Positions 23,860 through 35,560 of a DNA stretch of 64,000 nt are shown piece by piece. The translations under genes were made by a program, and so were the position numbers. The stretch's first letter is position 1, and each line of letters opens with the position of its first letter. Where the stretch lies: contig CM069433.1 of NCBI GenBank assembly GCA_035610365.1, forward strand, positions 134,434,545 to 134,498,544, in the 5' to 3' direction. The notes beneath the pieces were generated by a model. It was not told the origin of the DNA. It saw only the letters and a list, made by a program, of their open reading frames with translations, and did not search any database. Source of the DNA: Aquatica leii (Eukaryota; Arthropoda; Insecta; Coleoptera; Lampyridae).

Positions 23860-24440
23860 AAGGTTAGTTGAATCTGCTGCCCGAAAAGTCGCGACATAAA
23901 TATGAAAAACAGTATCATGGTGTAATTTGAAAAAGCTTAAAAGATACACGGAAAACGTAATGACGGCTTACTTTAGTGAGAAAGCAAAAACTATTAAGTT
24001 TTTAACCCTTTGGTCAATTTCTTCGATTGTCAGATCAGTGTTATCTGTAAAAAATGATATTGATATCAGTTAATATAAGAAATTATTTGCATTCTGATAA
24101 CGACAATCCGATGGATATAAACCAAAAAAATCTTCTTTTACAAAAGAAAAAATGTGTTTTTTTTTGAAGCGCCAGATGAAATATTTCTAATAAAAAAGGC
24201 AAATAATATTAATTTTATGCACGTTTTTGATAGGTAGTCTTAATTATGAGAATTCTCGGTGCATTGTGGACCGGACGAACTTGTGAAAATGACCATAAAA
24301 GATTTCTTATTACTAGTTACAAGTTCCTGATACAAAAACAAAGAAGAGTCGTGTCTTTAGTGTTATCAATTTTCAGAAGATATGACATTTCTCTATATAT
24401 TGTGTTAATATTAAAAGATGAAGAGTTATGGCGCACAGAA
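23860..24440 (+). pseudogene. Crypton-like tyrosine recombinase remnant (copy 1)
   Basis: Plus-strand pieces read LLPEKSRHKYEKQY, then VMTAYFSEKAKTIKFLTLWS, SVLSVKNDIDIS, RQSDGYKPKKSSFTKEK, and later a VPDTKTKKSRVFSV-like piece. They follow, in order, the N-terminal helical domain and the start of the catalytic domain of the copies at 42.8 and 53.3 kb. The HxxR and tyrosine parts are not visible. There is no intron at the DIS-x-Y position, unlike the 42.8 kb copy. Several shifts and stops make it inactive. The family identification is by similarity among the three copies plus the recombinase core of the 53 kb copy. Confidence 0.65.
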
Positions 24441-25659
24441 ATGTTACTAAATTTTATCTAAATTGTTTGCTACCTGAGCTTATTCTAAAAATTGTGACTA
24501 AAGGTTTAAAATGTAAAGAACCCGAATATATATTTAACGCTCAAAAGAAGACGAAGCATTAATATTTTATGCTAAAATTTAAATATCAAAATTGTTAATT
24601 TTGAAACGTATGCATTTGGTTTATAGTTAAATATGGTAATTGTTTTCTGAATTGAAATTGTTTAAAAAAATTATAAATCTTTAAACGACATCAGTATTAT
24701 TGTTGGTATTACCCATAAGTTTCATAAGCATTTTTTTGATGAGGCAATGTAAATAATTTTTAAAAAATCGTTTCAATTATAATTGACACCAACTACGTAA
24801 AACCACAGGTAAAACTAATCCTAATGGTTACAGAAAATCAAAAATATACTCATCGTTTGTTATAGAAATCAGCTGAACTTATTTAACATTTGGTAACACT
24901 GACTGAAATTGAGGCGTAACGTTTGAATGCTGCAGTAATGATAGAAGATACACACATATCGTAGTTCAAAGAAAAAATGCAATCGATTGAACCCAAGATT
25001 TTTTCTTCTTATTATGTAGACAAAACTACAACTAATCTTCCATTATATTTAATTTTTTGATAATGTTACAAATATTGACTGCATTTATATACCAATAACG
25101 CCAATCTTTACCAAGCTGTAAATTTTTTTCTTTAAGCAATTCAGAAATTTCAGTTATTATTGATTAAATAACATTTTTAGAATGCAATATGTTTTATTTT
25201 AGATTAAATTTATGATTAAAAAAAATGATATATGAACTGCGAAACCGAAATTTTCCTATACTTAACTTATGTAAAACCCCTCCCCCCTTAATAATGAAAT
25301 ATTATTTACCTGTGCCTAAAAAAGTGCTACTTCACAACTTACTATTATACGTAATAATGAAAGTGACATATTTTTTTAGAAACAGGCGAAAGTACTTAGG
25401 GATGAAGACAAGATGGATATTTTATAGAAACTGACGACTCCAGCAAGAGATTTAGTATCATCATACCGCTACCGTAAAGGTTCTTAATTTTTTATTAAAA
25501 TAAAAGTTGATTTTCGCAATCTATAGAAAATTAAGTTGATGTAGCTGGATCAGATTTGCGGAAATCGAGAAAAGTTGACCCCAATTATAAAACTATAATA
25601 TTATGTGGATGACAATGTTTGCCTTTGCGTAAAAAGTGTATAAAATGAAAGAGTATAAA
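24441..25659. other. No gene seen
   Basis: AT-rich. The open frame at 25225-25434 has no known motif. Confidence 0.5.
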
Positions 25660-25960
25660 CTACATACATACAAGATGTGTGAACATTTTCTACGACTTGT
25701 TCCTGTTTTATCAAAGTCACGAGAAGCACTTGCCAACGCAATTATAAGTAGAGTAGAACAGTTTAATATTGATATACCCTAGCTAAGAGGGTAAGGTTAC
25801 CTTATTTAAGAAATACTATAAACGAAAACTGGCTAAATGGTCTGGGTATTTTAAATATTTATCAAATTATACAAATAGATACTAATGAGGTATTGACTAT
25901 CCTAAAAAAAGAAAGGACATACAAAGTTGAATTTTGTATTGTACATTCAAAAACAACATA
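25660..25960 (+). pseudogene. hAT transposase remnant with dimerisation domain
   Basis: The plus strand reads TYKMCEHFLRLVPVLSKSRE followed by ALANAIISRVEQFNIDIP, like the mid-protein segment of ZBED/hAT transposases. It then jumps to LRNTINENWLNGLGILNIYQ and DTNEVLTILKKERTYKVEF, like the hATC dimerisation domain near the C-terminus. Between them several hundred residues that normally carry catalytic acids are missing, so this is an internally deleted, dead copy. No 8-bp duplication or inverted ends were found. Confidence 0.65.
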
Positions 25961-26478
25961 TTGTTAAATATTTTGTGATTTATGTACGGTTAGAAAATAA
26001 AATCAGTTTTCCAAAATTAGTTTAGTATTTTCATCTCACACGTACACTAGCTTTTTTGATGCTAATTTCTTGATCGTGGTGCATAGCGCTCATTACAATG
26101 ACGTTTTTAATCTACATTTATACGGTACGACTAAAATCAAAAACGGAACCCATATCACATAAATGTAATGTGTTATAACATAACGCAGAATGCATGTTCT
26201 AACTTGCACATTTGACACATTGACGTCGACTATGATATGAACTGTTTTGAACAAAGGAAATTGGTCTAAATTTGTTCGTACAAGAAATTAGGCAGAAAAA
26301 AGTGATTTCAGTAATTTTAGAAAAAATATACAAAAAAACAATATAAAAAACTGGAAGTCTTCGTTACAATTAACATAAATAAAACATATAATAATTACTA
26401 TAATTGAAAAATTGGACGTACTAACTTCTTTATTAAAAATTTATTTGCAAAAAATGCCCAAAAAAATTGTAAAACAAA
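25961..26478. other. No gene seen
   Basis: AT-rich sequence with no recognisable feature. Confidence 0.5.
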
Positions 26479-26483
26479 TACAA

Positions 26484-26545
26484 TATATATAATATATATA
26501 TATATAATATAGTATTTGTATATAATATATATACAAATATATTCA
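26484..26545. repeat. TA-rich simple repeat
   Basis: Runs of ATATAT interrupted by AATATA and ACAAAT words. A simple sequence prone to slippage. Confidence 0.85.
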
Positions 26546-26578
26546 ATATAGATAAAAGGAAGCAAAACCCAACGCAAT

Positions 26579-26689
26579 ACGTTTAAACGCAAGTACGTTT
26601 GAACGCAAATACTTTTGAACGCGAGACGTTTGGACGTAGAGACGTTTGAACGCAGAGATGTTTGAACGTAAAGACGTTTGAACTCAAAG
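26579..26689 (+). repeat. Minisatellite, seven 16-bp units of ACGTTTGAACGCAAAG type
   Basis: Seven units (one of 15 bp) start at 26579, 26595, 26611, 26626, 26642, 26658 and 26674. Consensus ACGTTTGAACGCARAG. About three more units lie in the opposite orientation at 27760-27804, so the two arrays face each other across 1.07 kb. Confidence 0.9.
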
Positions 26690-27759
26690 CGCATTTTTAT
26701 TTTCTTATTTAAAGTAAGAAAAATAGGTGTTAAGTTTGTGTGAAGCAGTTTTATTTTGTATCTCACCATTTTAAACATTTAAATTGAACGTATTGAATAA
26801 ATTCCTACGTTTAAATTTATAATAAAAAGTAATTAACAAATAAAATTAAGAAAATTTAGTTTCAAGATTTTTATTTAAAAAAATTAAATAAAAACCAACC
26901 TTTTAAATAAAAGTAAATAATCAAAATGAGAGTAACAAGTCTAATAGACGAATATGAATGCTAGAAACTACTATTACAACATTGATATGGTTCAAACCTG
27001 AAAAATTTGTAGTTTCTATTTTCTCGTTTTGCATCACTTTTCGCTGTTAGTTTAGATGTTTCTTTTTGTTAATAATTATGTATTATTTACGTTTTACCAA
27101 AACCTTTCATACAATAAATCTTTTTTTTTTGTACTTTCAGTTGAAAACAAAAATTACATTGATTTATTTTACAGTTTCTTACATTTTTCAATTTCAAGTT
27201 TTTCTTAAATTTAAACCCATTTTACAAAAAATTGATGGCTTATCAGATATCTTTTTTTTCTTTTCGTTACCTAAAAATCACACTACCGTTTATAAAAAAA
27301 TAAAACCGTTGCTAAGTAGGTAAAATTGTAAAATTATAAGAAAATACAAAAGTTAATAATATACGTTCTACAGAAAAACCAAAAAACCAACTCGTTTGAT
27401 AATATGCGATTAATAATCTCGACTCGCTCGCTCGCGCATAAAAAAATCTCGCTTATTAAACCTCCTCACTTCCAACCTTTTTGGTTAAATAACTAATGAA
27501 ACGTCACATTGCTGTATTTTATTAGTAGACATTAGATGTATTATATATTGTGTATTAAACAGTAAAATAAAAATGTGCTTCGATTTGTAGATCAGTCTTT
27601 ATTAAAATGTTAAATAAGAACAATTTCATTTAAAAAAAACTGTTACATTAAGCTATTTAACATTATTAAAAGAACGAATAATTATATATCTTAATATAAT
27701 TGCAATTTCCGTTGTAAACTAAATAAACCTCAACGATATTAACTAATATTTTCAGATTT
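26690..27759. other. Spacer between the two minisatellite arrays; no gene
   Basis: AT-rich with one low-complexity open frame (27066-27323). A short stretch at 27396-27480 is rich in CTCGCTCGCTCGCGC and has weak inverted words (TATGCG with CGCATA). No transposase motif is visible. Confidence 0.5.
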
Positions 27760-27804
27760 CGCGTTCAAACGTTTCACGTCTAAACGTCTTGCGTTTAAAA
27801 GTCT
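27760..27804 (-). repeat. Inverted partner of the 16-bp minisatellite
   Basis: On the minus strand it reads ACTTTTAAACGCAAG, ACGTTTAGACGTGAA and ACGTTTGAACGCG, three diverged units of the 26579-26689 array. Confidence 0.8.
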
Positions 27805-30180
27805 CAACAACAATGAATTGCTAAATTTATAAAAACTGACAACTGTTAAAAATTAAGGACAAAATTTCTTTTGAAAAATAAAAGTTTAAAGCCAATGATT
27901 GTCATTTTTAAACGTAGTTTATATCTTTAAAAATTTTTATTTCTAATCTAAATCATCTTGTACAAATGTTATATTTAAATTAAATTACAACTGCATTCGT
28001 TATGTTAATAATAAACACGTCATTTTTTTAATTGTTTATGAAAAGATACGTCTTTAAGTTAGTTATTATACGTATTGTTATTAACTATAAGTGTTTAATT
28101 GTATTATTAAAAAGGAAATTTTATAAACTCTAAGGTAAATGTTCAGCAAAACCAATTCCTTTAAGAATTTAAAAACGCCGCATTTAATAACAAAATTTAG
28201 TAAAATTTTAAAGAAAAAGTTAAAATTAAACTGACTTATAGCATGATAAAGCAGTAACTATGTATGCACAAAACTTACTACTTTCTTCAGTTATACAATT
28301 TCAAGAAAAATGAAAACCTAAAGTTTTTTAATAAAAAAGTTTTTAGCGTGCTTTTTTTTCTTTTCAAATAATGTACGATACAATACGTAAAAAAATCTTT
28401 AAAAATAATGAATGGCTTAGAAGCACTTTAACGTGGAATATATAATTTAATGCAGTTTATTTGCAATAAATCGTTTCGCCGACTCAAAACCGTTGGCTTT
28501 CTATCATCAAAGGATTCAGAAAGGGTCTCAATAGGATTATAAAGTATTTACAGTTCTCCGACCGCTCTACTACTAACATAATTCAAATAAACCGTTATCA
28601 AAATCTCTGGGGATTGAATTTTAGTACTTTGCAGATTAATATAGATATGATTTCCATTAGGTTTAAAATATTTTACTGGTAGGTAAAAACTTTAATTAGG
28701 GCCAGTGGTTTTAGATAAAATAGGTGTAATCTAAGAATTATAATTAATTTAGTTAAATATTTGTTTAAATTTGGTAGACATTTTATTATCTACGTTATTT
28801 AGGAAAACGTATACGAAGCAAACTGCTTCTGTCAAAATTGCCGTAATCCTCTGTAACTTTATCAAAGCATTGTGACCATTCAACTGCAAAATACCCTATC
28901 TGAACTGTAAAAACTACGATGTATTTAATTTTTTTCCGACAAGTTATAAAAGTACCTTTAAAACAAATTGAATAGATCAGTTGAAGAACTTTTGATTCTA
29001 CAACTAATCTAAGCTTTAGGAAGTTGACTGCAACTACGTGTATTGTGTTTGAAGTATATCGATTCTAATACGGCTGCTGGAACGATAACTGATGAAAACC
29101 AGTGCTTTCAATCCCCAAGTTGATCCTCTTAGATACGAACATGCAAATGCATTTGTCAAGTTTGAATGATGCATATGCAAGATATATAAGCAAAGAGTGG
29201 ATTATTGTGTTTCGAGTATTTTTAAACAAGTTATATTAACTTTATTTCCAATCGAGTAATTCGTATTGCTTTATTCAAACGTCAGAATTTATTTTCAGTT
29301 TGGTTTAGAAAAATGTACATGGTTTATTTTATTTATAAAATAAAATTAAAAACACAGAAGTTTGAAGTGTTGTTTTTTAATTTCGTATTTATAGTTGAGT
29401 TTGCATATTATAACTTTAAAAGTTTAAATAAATTAACGGAAACAACCATGTATTGTTCAAATAATTTTATCAGTTGTGCTTTTTGAGTTATAACACTATG
29501 ATAGATAGATAGATTGTTTTGCTTTGAAAATAAGTTTTCTTTAATCTGAAAATACAGGCGATGTTATTCGATAGATAATGTATTAGTTTTATGCGGTACA
29601 ATATTGTAGTTTCATAAATCGCATATGTTAGTTGTAGCATAACTTATGTAGTTCTACTATTTTTAAAGAATATTCTCTATTCCACTCAAGAAGGTAGTTA
29701 AAGAAAGCATAGGGAAGTTTGATTCGTAATCGTCATTAGTCAATATTCAAACACGTTTTACAGTAACAAAATTATGTTTTGAAAATAATGAGATTCGGTT
29801 GTAGTTCAAATTGTATTTCCATCTTATTTTTAAGTTCTGTCATGTTTTTTTAATTTTTTTCTGTTTTACATTATACTTATGTATTCAGCGTTAACTATTA
29901 CAAATATTTCTTCTCAGACTACAGAATACTGGTATTATCTTTTTTAACGAAATTATTAATCTATTTTTTCATTTACTAAAATTAATAAGTAAATTAAAAA
30001 TTGCCATTAAAATAATCATAAAATGTCATATTTCATATCATTTAATTTTTTTTAGTTATAACAAAAAACAAAAGTAAGTAAGGGTTTCATAAAGTTTGTA
30101 TTATCCATTTCAAAGTTTTTTAAAAAACACAAAATGGGAATTTTAATTTGTAATTATAAACAATTTAATTTATGTTTTTA
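27805..30180. other. No gene seen
   Basis: AT-rich. CTGGGGATTGAA at 28608 and TTTCAATCCCCAAG at 29108 form a weak inverted pair 0.5 kb apart, around slightly less AT-rich DNA; I cannot assign it. Confidence 0.45.
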
Positions 30181-30211
30181 TTTATATTTATTTCATTTAT
30201 TCATTATTTTT

Positions 30212-30247
30212 GGCTACATGTTTCGACATTATAGTCATCGTCAGGCC
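30212..30247 (-). ncRNA. Hammerhead-like ribozyme of Penelope-like element
   Basis: On the minus strand: GGC, CTGACGA, a T, GAC, loop TATAAT, GTC, GAAAC, AT, GTA, GCC. This gives a 3-bp helix I (GGC with GCC), the CUGANGA core, a 3-bp helix II with one extra U before it, GAAA, a 2-bp helix III with a 2-base loop, and a GUA cleavage site. Short helices are typical of minimal type I hammerheads in Penelope-like elements. Folding was done by eye. Confidence 0.65.
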
Positions 30248-30452
30248 TCTAAAATTAATAACTCAATAGTTAAATCTAAACCTTAAAATATACCTACAAT
30301 TAATATATAAATAAATTTGAAATATAAAAGTTATGTCAAAATGACAATATAAATTAAACAAATTTTAAATAAGATAGGTATATAAAAAATTACTATAATA
30401 AGATTAACAAGATAATTGAAATAATAATTTAACATACAACAAAAAATGTTAG

Positions 30453-31090
30453 TTAAGAAAAAGAAAATAATTATCAAAATTAACAACTTCATTTAAACAC
30501 GCATCTGGTTCTAAATTATAATGTTTAACAATTTCTTTTATTTCTAAAAAATTTAATTTAAGACTTTTATTGCAAATATGAAGAATTTTGTAGTTACTTT
30601 TATAATCAAAAGAGTGGTTATATTCTAATACATTATTAGCAAAATGAGATTTGTTAGATAAATTAACACCAAAATTATTATTTTTAATGTAAAAAAAATG
30701 TTCAGATAATATTGTTTGAAATTTACGACCGGTTTGTCCAATATAAAAAGAATTACAGTTACCACAATTTAATTCGTAAACACTAGATTTATTTAGACTA
30801 TCAACTTTATCTTTACTATTAACAAGTAAAGATTTTAAAATAAATTTAGATGAAAAAGAAATATTAATGGTATGCTTTTTAAATAAATTTTGAAATTGAA
30901 AAGAAGAGCGACTAATGTAAGGAAGAGAAAACTATGCCTTTTTAATGTTATCAGAAAGTGGATCAAGAGTTAAAAGGTTTTTAATATTAATAGTTTTACA
31001 AATTTTATTTTGAAGTTTTTTGGTCATATTTAGAGGATAATTATTATTATTAGCTAAATTATAAATAATATTAAGTTAAATTTAAGACAA
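30453..31090 (-). pseudogene. Penelope-like RT linker and GIY-YIG endonuclease, partial
   Basis: The translation runs FSLPYISRSSFQFQNLFKKH, then FILKSLLVNSKDKVDSLNKS, then the GIY-YIG core SVYELNCGNCNSFYIGQTGR. Downstream are HFFYIKNNNFGVNLSNKSHF, FANNVLEYNHSFDY and LNFLEIKEIVKHYN, where the E fits the family's metal-binding glutamate region. The ORF ends FDNYFLFLN before a stop at 30453. About 158 codons are open without an internal methionine; one stop separates them from an upstream piece (KLQNKICKTINIKNLLTLDP). The nuclease would nick target DNA for reverse transcription. Only the part after the RT palm remains. Confidence 0.8.
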
Positions 31091-31109
31091 ATTTAATTTT
31101 AATAAATAA

Positions 31110-31740
31110 TTTTATGACTTTATGACGCCAATACAACATTTATCTTTTTTGGGTAAATAAAACCCTACGTGTAATTTAGAATTAAAAATGTTTCTAAATA
31201 TAACGAACAGCTGACAAACTTGTAATTTCTTTCCTTACAGCGGCAGGTAATATAGTTTGGAGCATTTTCGGCGACTTTCATTGAAATATTGTTAATTTCT
31301 GCATTTCATTAAATTTTTTTGTTCATCATCCTGAACTTTTAGTCTAAATCTACTATTAATTTTTCTTCTAATTCCTTTTAACATCTTTTCTACTCCAGCG
31401 TTACCAACTACTCCAGTTTCGTCTAATTTCGAGTTCTGATGCTTCAGCATTTTTTGCTGTCTCAAATACCTTGGGGTATTTAATAAAAATTTCGTTTCAA
31501 TAGCTCTCATAGACTGCTTATCATCATTTTTATTATCAAGATGGTAAACTTGGTCCCGTACATTTACACATACAAACTCTACTGCTACTATAGTGTTGTC
31601 AATATTACATTAGCATTAAAGAATTGGCTTGTAAAATTTTTCTCAAAAGTTGTTTCATCATCGTCTGTACATTCTTCTTTGTCCATAGTTTCTTTGACAT
31701 TATATACTACTTAAACATATCTTTATCGTTAATGGAATTT
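31110..31740 (-). other. Unrecognised coding-like traces on the minus strand
   Basis: The frame 31292-31510 (72 residues, MRAIETKFLLNTPRYLRQQK onward, basic) is followed downstream by readable runs such as NISMKVAENAPNYITC and LHVGFYLPKKDKCC. Upstream is an acidic run MDKEECTDDDETTFEKNF. The YLPKKDKC run recalls a motif in some insect transposon-derived proteins, but I cannot name a family. It is probably a decayed element partly replaced by the Penelope insertion. Confidence 0.3.
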
Positions 31741-33600
31741 TGTTTGTTTGATAACAATTGTTCAGTTGCTGTAACAAATAAAGCCAAAAGCCAAACAAAT
31801 TGAGTGCTAATAACTTTTGTTTATTCTGCATACTGACATCTTAATTTCTTGCTTCAGTCAGTTCATTTTATAATCATTGTTTTTTTATGTCATTGTTGCT
31901 GTTCTTTATTGTGTTATTGTTTGAGACGTTATAGTAAATTTTATTACCTGTACAAACGCGTGTTGCTTTTTTTGAGCGTTTTGGGGCTTCATGGAGAGAT
32001 TGTCGCATTTTCGTACTCAAAACCCAATCTGAAAAAATTGTTTATGACATCTGGTTCACCGTTGTAATTAACTTTCACTTACATTTTCCGAACTAAAATG
32101 TTCGTTGTTGAAACTTTCTTATCTACAGAAGTAAATATGTATTAAAATTAACATTGTTTTTGCCACAGATATTTAATGTTTCCTGGTCAGTTTATAGTTT
32201 TATTCCTAATAAAAATATTCGTTATTTACGAACTATTTTTAAATGTATAAACACTTACCTTATTTAATTTGCTTTATATTAATAATATAAAAATAATTAT
32301 TTGGCAACAATAATTTTATAACATTTTAACATAAAATTAAGAAAAAAAGTTTAATTAACTAGGTGTTCAAAGTTATGTCGATTTTCTTGTAAGCATAAGT
32401 TGATTCTTTAAAAAAAGCTCTGTGGATCGCTTCCAAAATTTATATTCTAATGCTTCTAAATGCTTGTCTTTAGATAAGAGATATTAATTTTTTGCTGCAG
32501 TCCTATAATTGTCGTATTTTCTCAAAAATACAAAAACCTTCAGAAACGGTTTAATAAATTGAAAAAATTTTCTATACAAATGTTATTATAGATTTTACAA
32601 AGAACGAAATAGTAAAATAAAATATATATCCTAAGTTTAAACAAATGTGTTGGTCATTATTACATAAAAGCGGAGCATCCTGTATATCAAAAACTAGTTT
32701 TAGTAATTAGAAAACCTTCAATATAATAACTTTCATTTGACATTTTTTTACAGTTTTTAATAAATAAGCCCTTCAGTCTACTTTTTCAGAAGATTGAATC
32801 ACCCGGTATATTAATATTAATTTTTTTAAATAGTGTTAAACGAATAAAACGTAATGTAACGAAACAGAAGTAATTCTTTAAACGGTGATCAACCATTTCC
32901 ACTTTCTCTGCATGTAAACAGCATAACCAAGTGTGGATTCGTCTGTAGGTTAATGTTATTCATTTAAAAAAAATAAAGTACATAATAATTTACTTTTATT
33001 TGCTATTATTGGTAGTCTGATATTTGTTAATGATGTATTTATTCAGTGTAACGAATCTTGAGCAACCCTTATTTATTTTAATACAAATGAAAAATGTTGC
33101 TGAGACAAAAGCGTTCAATTCCGGTTCCGTTTCTCATAATTCATTTGTACGTATTTAATCGATTACTTCTTGAATATTCAAATTGACAGAAAAAGCTAAA
33201 AGCCTATCTGTTTTGATTATTCATATTTTCTAAAAAAACGCTCGTTTTTTGTGTTGTTTATAATTAATTTTATCAAATATTTGATAGATTTAAATGTTGC
33301 TAAGCTGAGTAGGTATATATTTATACTTATGAGAATTTTTTCAATGATGTTTTCTTTTATTTGTGGTAAAATTATTTCAAGAAAAACTGATCAGAATTAT
33401 ATTAAAAAAAGAAAACTATTATCTTGTTGCTTTTGTAGAAACTATGTATTTTAGTAATACAAAGAATAATTTTTTTTTATTTGTTACTTTTTAATTAGGT
33501 ATTTATTTCGCAGTCAAATTGGAATATATAACTGGGTTTCAAATAAAATACACCACATAGACGGAGTAGACGCGGAGGGCTGAAGTTTTGTATGTAATAC
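31741..33600. other. No gene seen
   Basis: AT-rich. Frames at 31849-32067 and 33251-33454 are low-complexity and hydrophobic, with no domain. Confidence 0.5.
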
Positions 33601-33619
33601 TGTTATATACAGACAAATA

Positions 33620-34600
33620 AATGATTACAATTTGGAAGAAGCAACACAACGTTTTATTGAAAAAATGTCAATAATGTGTAATATCACCAGGTGCTTGTAT
33701 GCAAGAAGTTGCCTTTCTAGGCATGTTGGAAATAAGGTGATTTATTGCGTCCTGGGGTATCTCATCCCAGTCTATTTGAAGCTGTTGTCGCAATTCTTCT
33801 ATGGTGTTTGTAGGTTAAGCTAGATGACGCAGTTTTCTGTCCATCATGCCCCAGAAATGTTCTATTGGCGATAAATCTGGTGATCTAGCAGACTACCGTC
33901 GCAAATTTACGTCATTCTCTTCAAAAACTTTCTGTGTCATTACTGCCACATGTTGTAGGATAGCTACTGGTCGTTCTTGAAGAAGAGGTAGAAGAACTGG
34001 TTCTAAGACGTTGTCGATGTAACGTCGAGCATTTAACGTGCATTGGATAAATGTTAAAGAAGAGCGGCCCCCCAATAAATGCCACCCCAAACCATTACAC
34101 CAGGTGTTAAGCCAGTATGTCTTCGTTGTACAAATTGTAAATCGTAGCGTTGTCCTTTAGGTCTGCGCAGACGTGTACGCCCGTCCGAGTGCCATAAACA
34201 GAACCTAGACTCATCAGAAAAAATAATGTTGTTCCATTCATGTAGCCAATGTTGTCCGGCTTGGCACCATTGAAGTCTGACTTCTTGGTGGTGAAGTGTT
34301 AGAGCAATACGAGAGTTTGATCGATATGATCGCAATCCAAAAGAGCGGATTTGACGATAAACAGTATGCAGTTTATTCCAACTAAACGCGATGGTTCCCC
34401 AAAGTCTTGAACGGCACTTTTTCTTAACAGACGATCTTCTCGTTCATGCGTGACTCTAGGTCGTCCAGTACTTTGACTAATGTTTGGGAAAATAAATTGT
34501 TCTAATGTTTTTTGCACGTTTATTACGATTTTTATAAGAAACGTTTGAATTGTCGAACTTTTTCCGTCTCGCAATGACCTAAACGCTTGTAAATCGAATT
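33620..34600 (-). pseudogene. Tc1-family transposase, decayed
   Basis: Minus-strand pieces in three frames (34299-34574, 34054-34335, 33893-34090 and on to about 33690) make a Tc1 transposase. The helix-turn-helix part includes GRPRVTHEREDRLLRKSAVQ. The catalytic domain has EWNNIIFSDESRFCLWHSDG (first aspartate) and GVMVWGGIYWGAA. A RSPDLSPIEHFWGMMDRKLR-like stretch follows with the final acid, spaced as in DD34E enzymes. The tail reads LISNMPRKATSCIQA before a stop near 33690. An intact protein has about 340 residues and pastes at TA. At least three frame breaks are present. Clear inverted ends were not found. Confidence 0.85.
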
Positions 34601-34689
34601 TTGAACCATCAGGAGCATATCCCTAGTGATATTGGTAGTAATATACATTTTCGAAATCATTTATTGATACTCGGTTTGTTGCACACACT

Positions 34690-35395
34690 CTACTTTTCGG
34701 AAATACTCCAAAAGCAAAAATCAAGTGATGTTAGATCAAGAGACCGTGGTGGTCACTCAATTTTACCTCTTCTACCAATCCAACGGTTTGGAAACGTGCT
34801 GTTTAAAGTCTCGGTCTGCGCGATTAAAACTTGGAGGAGCACTATATTGTTGGAACCATTATAGTCAAGATCTTTATAGTATACGGCACGTATACTTGGA
34901 ACCCCTTAATCTTCTAACAATTGCAGATATCTGCATCCGTCTAAATTCCGATTAATAATAAATTGAGTAATTAAATTCACTTCCATAATACCACCTCATA
35001 CATTAATTTGTTGCGGTGGCTGAGTGTAATCTCTTCTTTAACATGAATTATTGTCAGTTTTCGAATTCCTAAACTAGATGAAACTTATAGGAAAAATAGT
35101 TAGTTCTTTTCAAAATTTTGTGGATAAAACTTTTACCTTTCATGTACCTAACACGATTTAATAAGGAACTTGAAGGTTCTTCAATAAAAGGGTAACACTT
35201 TTTTGGTGTTGTTGCCTATTATGGTCTGCCAGCTTTGGAAGATTTTTCACAGTTCCCTCTTCTTAAAACCTTCGAAAGGTTTTATCGACTATTGATTTAG
35301 AAATTAGTGGACGTTGATGAAAAAAATTATTGAAAGCGTGCCGAACTTTTTGGAAAGGGGACTTTTTCAAATTAACGAATATGGGCCTGCTTTAA
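34690..35395 (-). pseudogene. DUF4817-type transposase, nearly full-length remnant
   Basis: From right to left the minus strand reads FHQRPLISKSIVDKTFRRF and EEGTVKNLPKLADHNRQQ (N-terminal helix-turn-helix). The core then gives QQINVWGGIMEVNLITQFII and NGSNNIVLL. Last comes FPNRWIGRRGKIEWPPRSLD with LTSLDFCFW, the segment with the last catalytic acid. This is the same family as 7980-8760. Several shifts and stops are present and the C-terminal tail is missing. It abuts a Penelope-like piece at about 35410. Confidence 0.75.
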
Positions 35396-35414
35396 GCATC
35401 ACCCCTATTTGATC

Positions 35415-35560
35415 GAAATATTTTTTTAATCTAAAATAACAACACTATTGCCTTTGTCTGCTTTGAGATAGTAACAATTTTTCTCTCTCAGATTTTTGAT
35501 AATTGTGGATTCTATAATATTTGCATAAGTTTTCTATTAACGTATGTCATTTGAAATTTT
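35415..35560 (-). pseudogene. Penelope-like RT, N-terminal piece
   Basis: The minus strand reads KTYANIIESTIIKNLREKNC and YYLKADKGNSVVILD. KADKGNSVVILD is the conserved first strand of Penelope-like reverse transcriptases. Only about 45 codons remain, and the rest is replaced by the DUF4817-type remnant to the left. The adjacent GIY-YIG piece lies on the opposite strand. Confidence 0.65.

Larger units (their letters stand above)
30200..31095 (-). mobile_element. Penelope-like element, 5'-truncated, with GIY-YIG end
   Basis: On the minus strand the segment holds the end of a Penelope-like ORF with a GIY-YIG nuclease domain. About 200 bases of 3' untranslated DNA follow, closing with a hammerhead-like ribozyme motif at 30212-30247. 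Hammerheads are known in the terminal repeats of Penelope-like elements, so ORF and ribozyme support each other. The RT domain is absent, as expected for a 5'-truncated copy. The right boundary is estimated from where the reading fades. Confidence 0.8.

Noticed and set aside
26484-26689. Direct-repeat array considered as CRISPR
   Set aside because: Units are contiguous without spacers, and the context is eukaryotic.
29085-29115. CTGATGA followed by a TTTC word, checked as a hammerhead
   Set aside because: There is no helix II closed by GAAAC after it and no matching helix I.
34601-34955. Two overlapping plus-strand frames
   Set aside because: Their DNA reads as the DUF4817-type transposase on the minus strand, so they are shadows.
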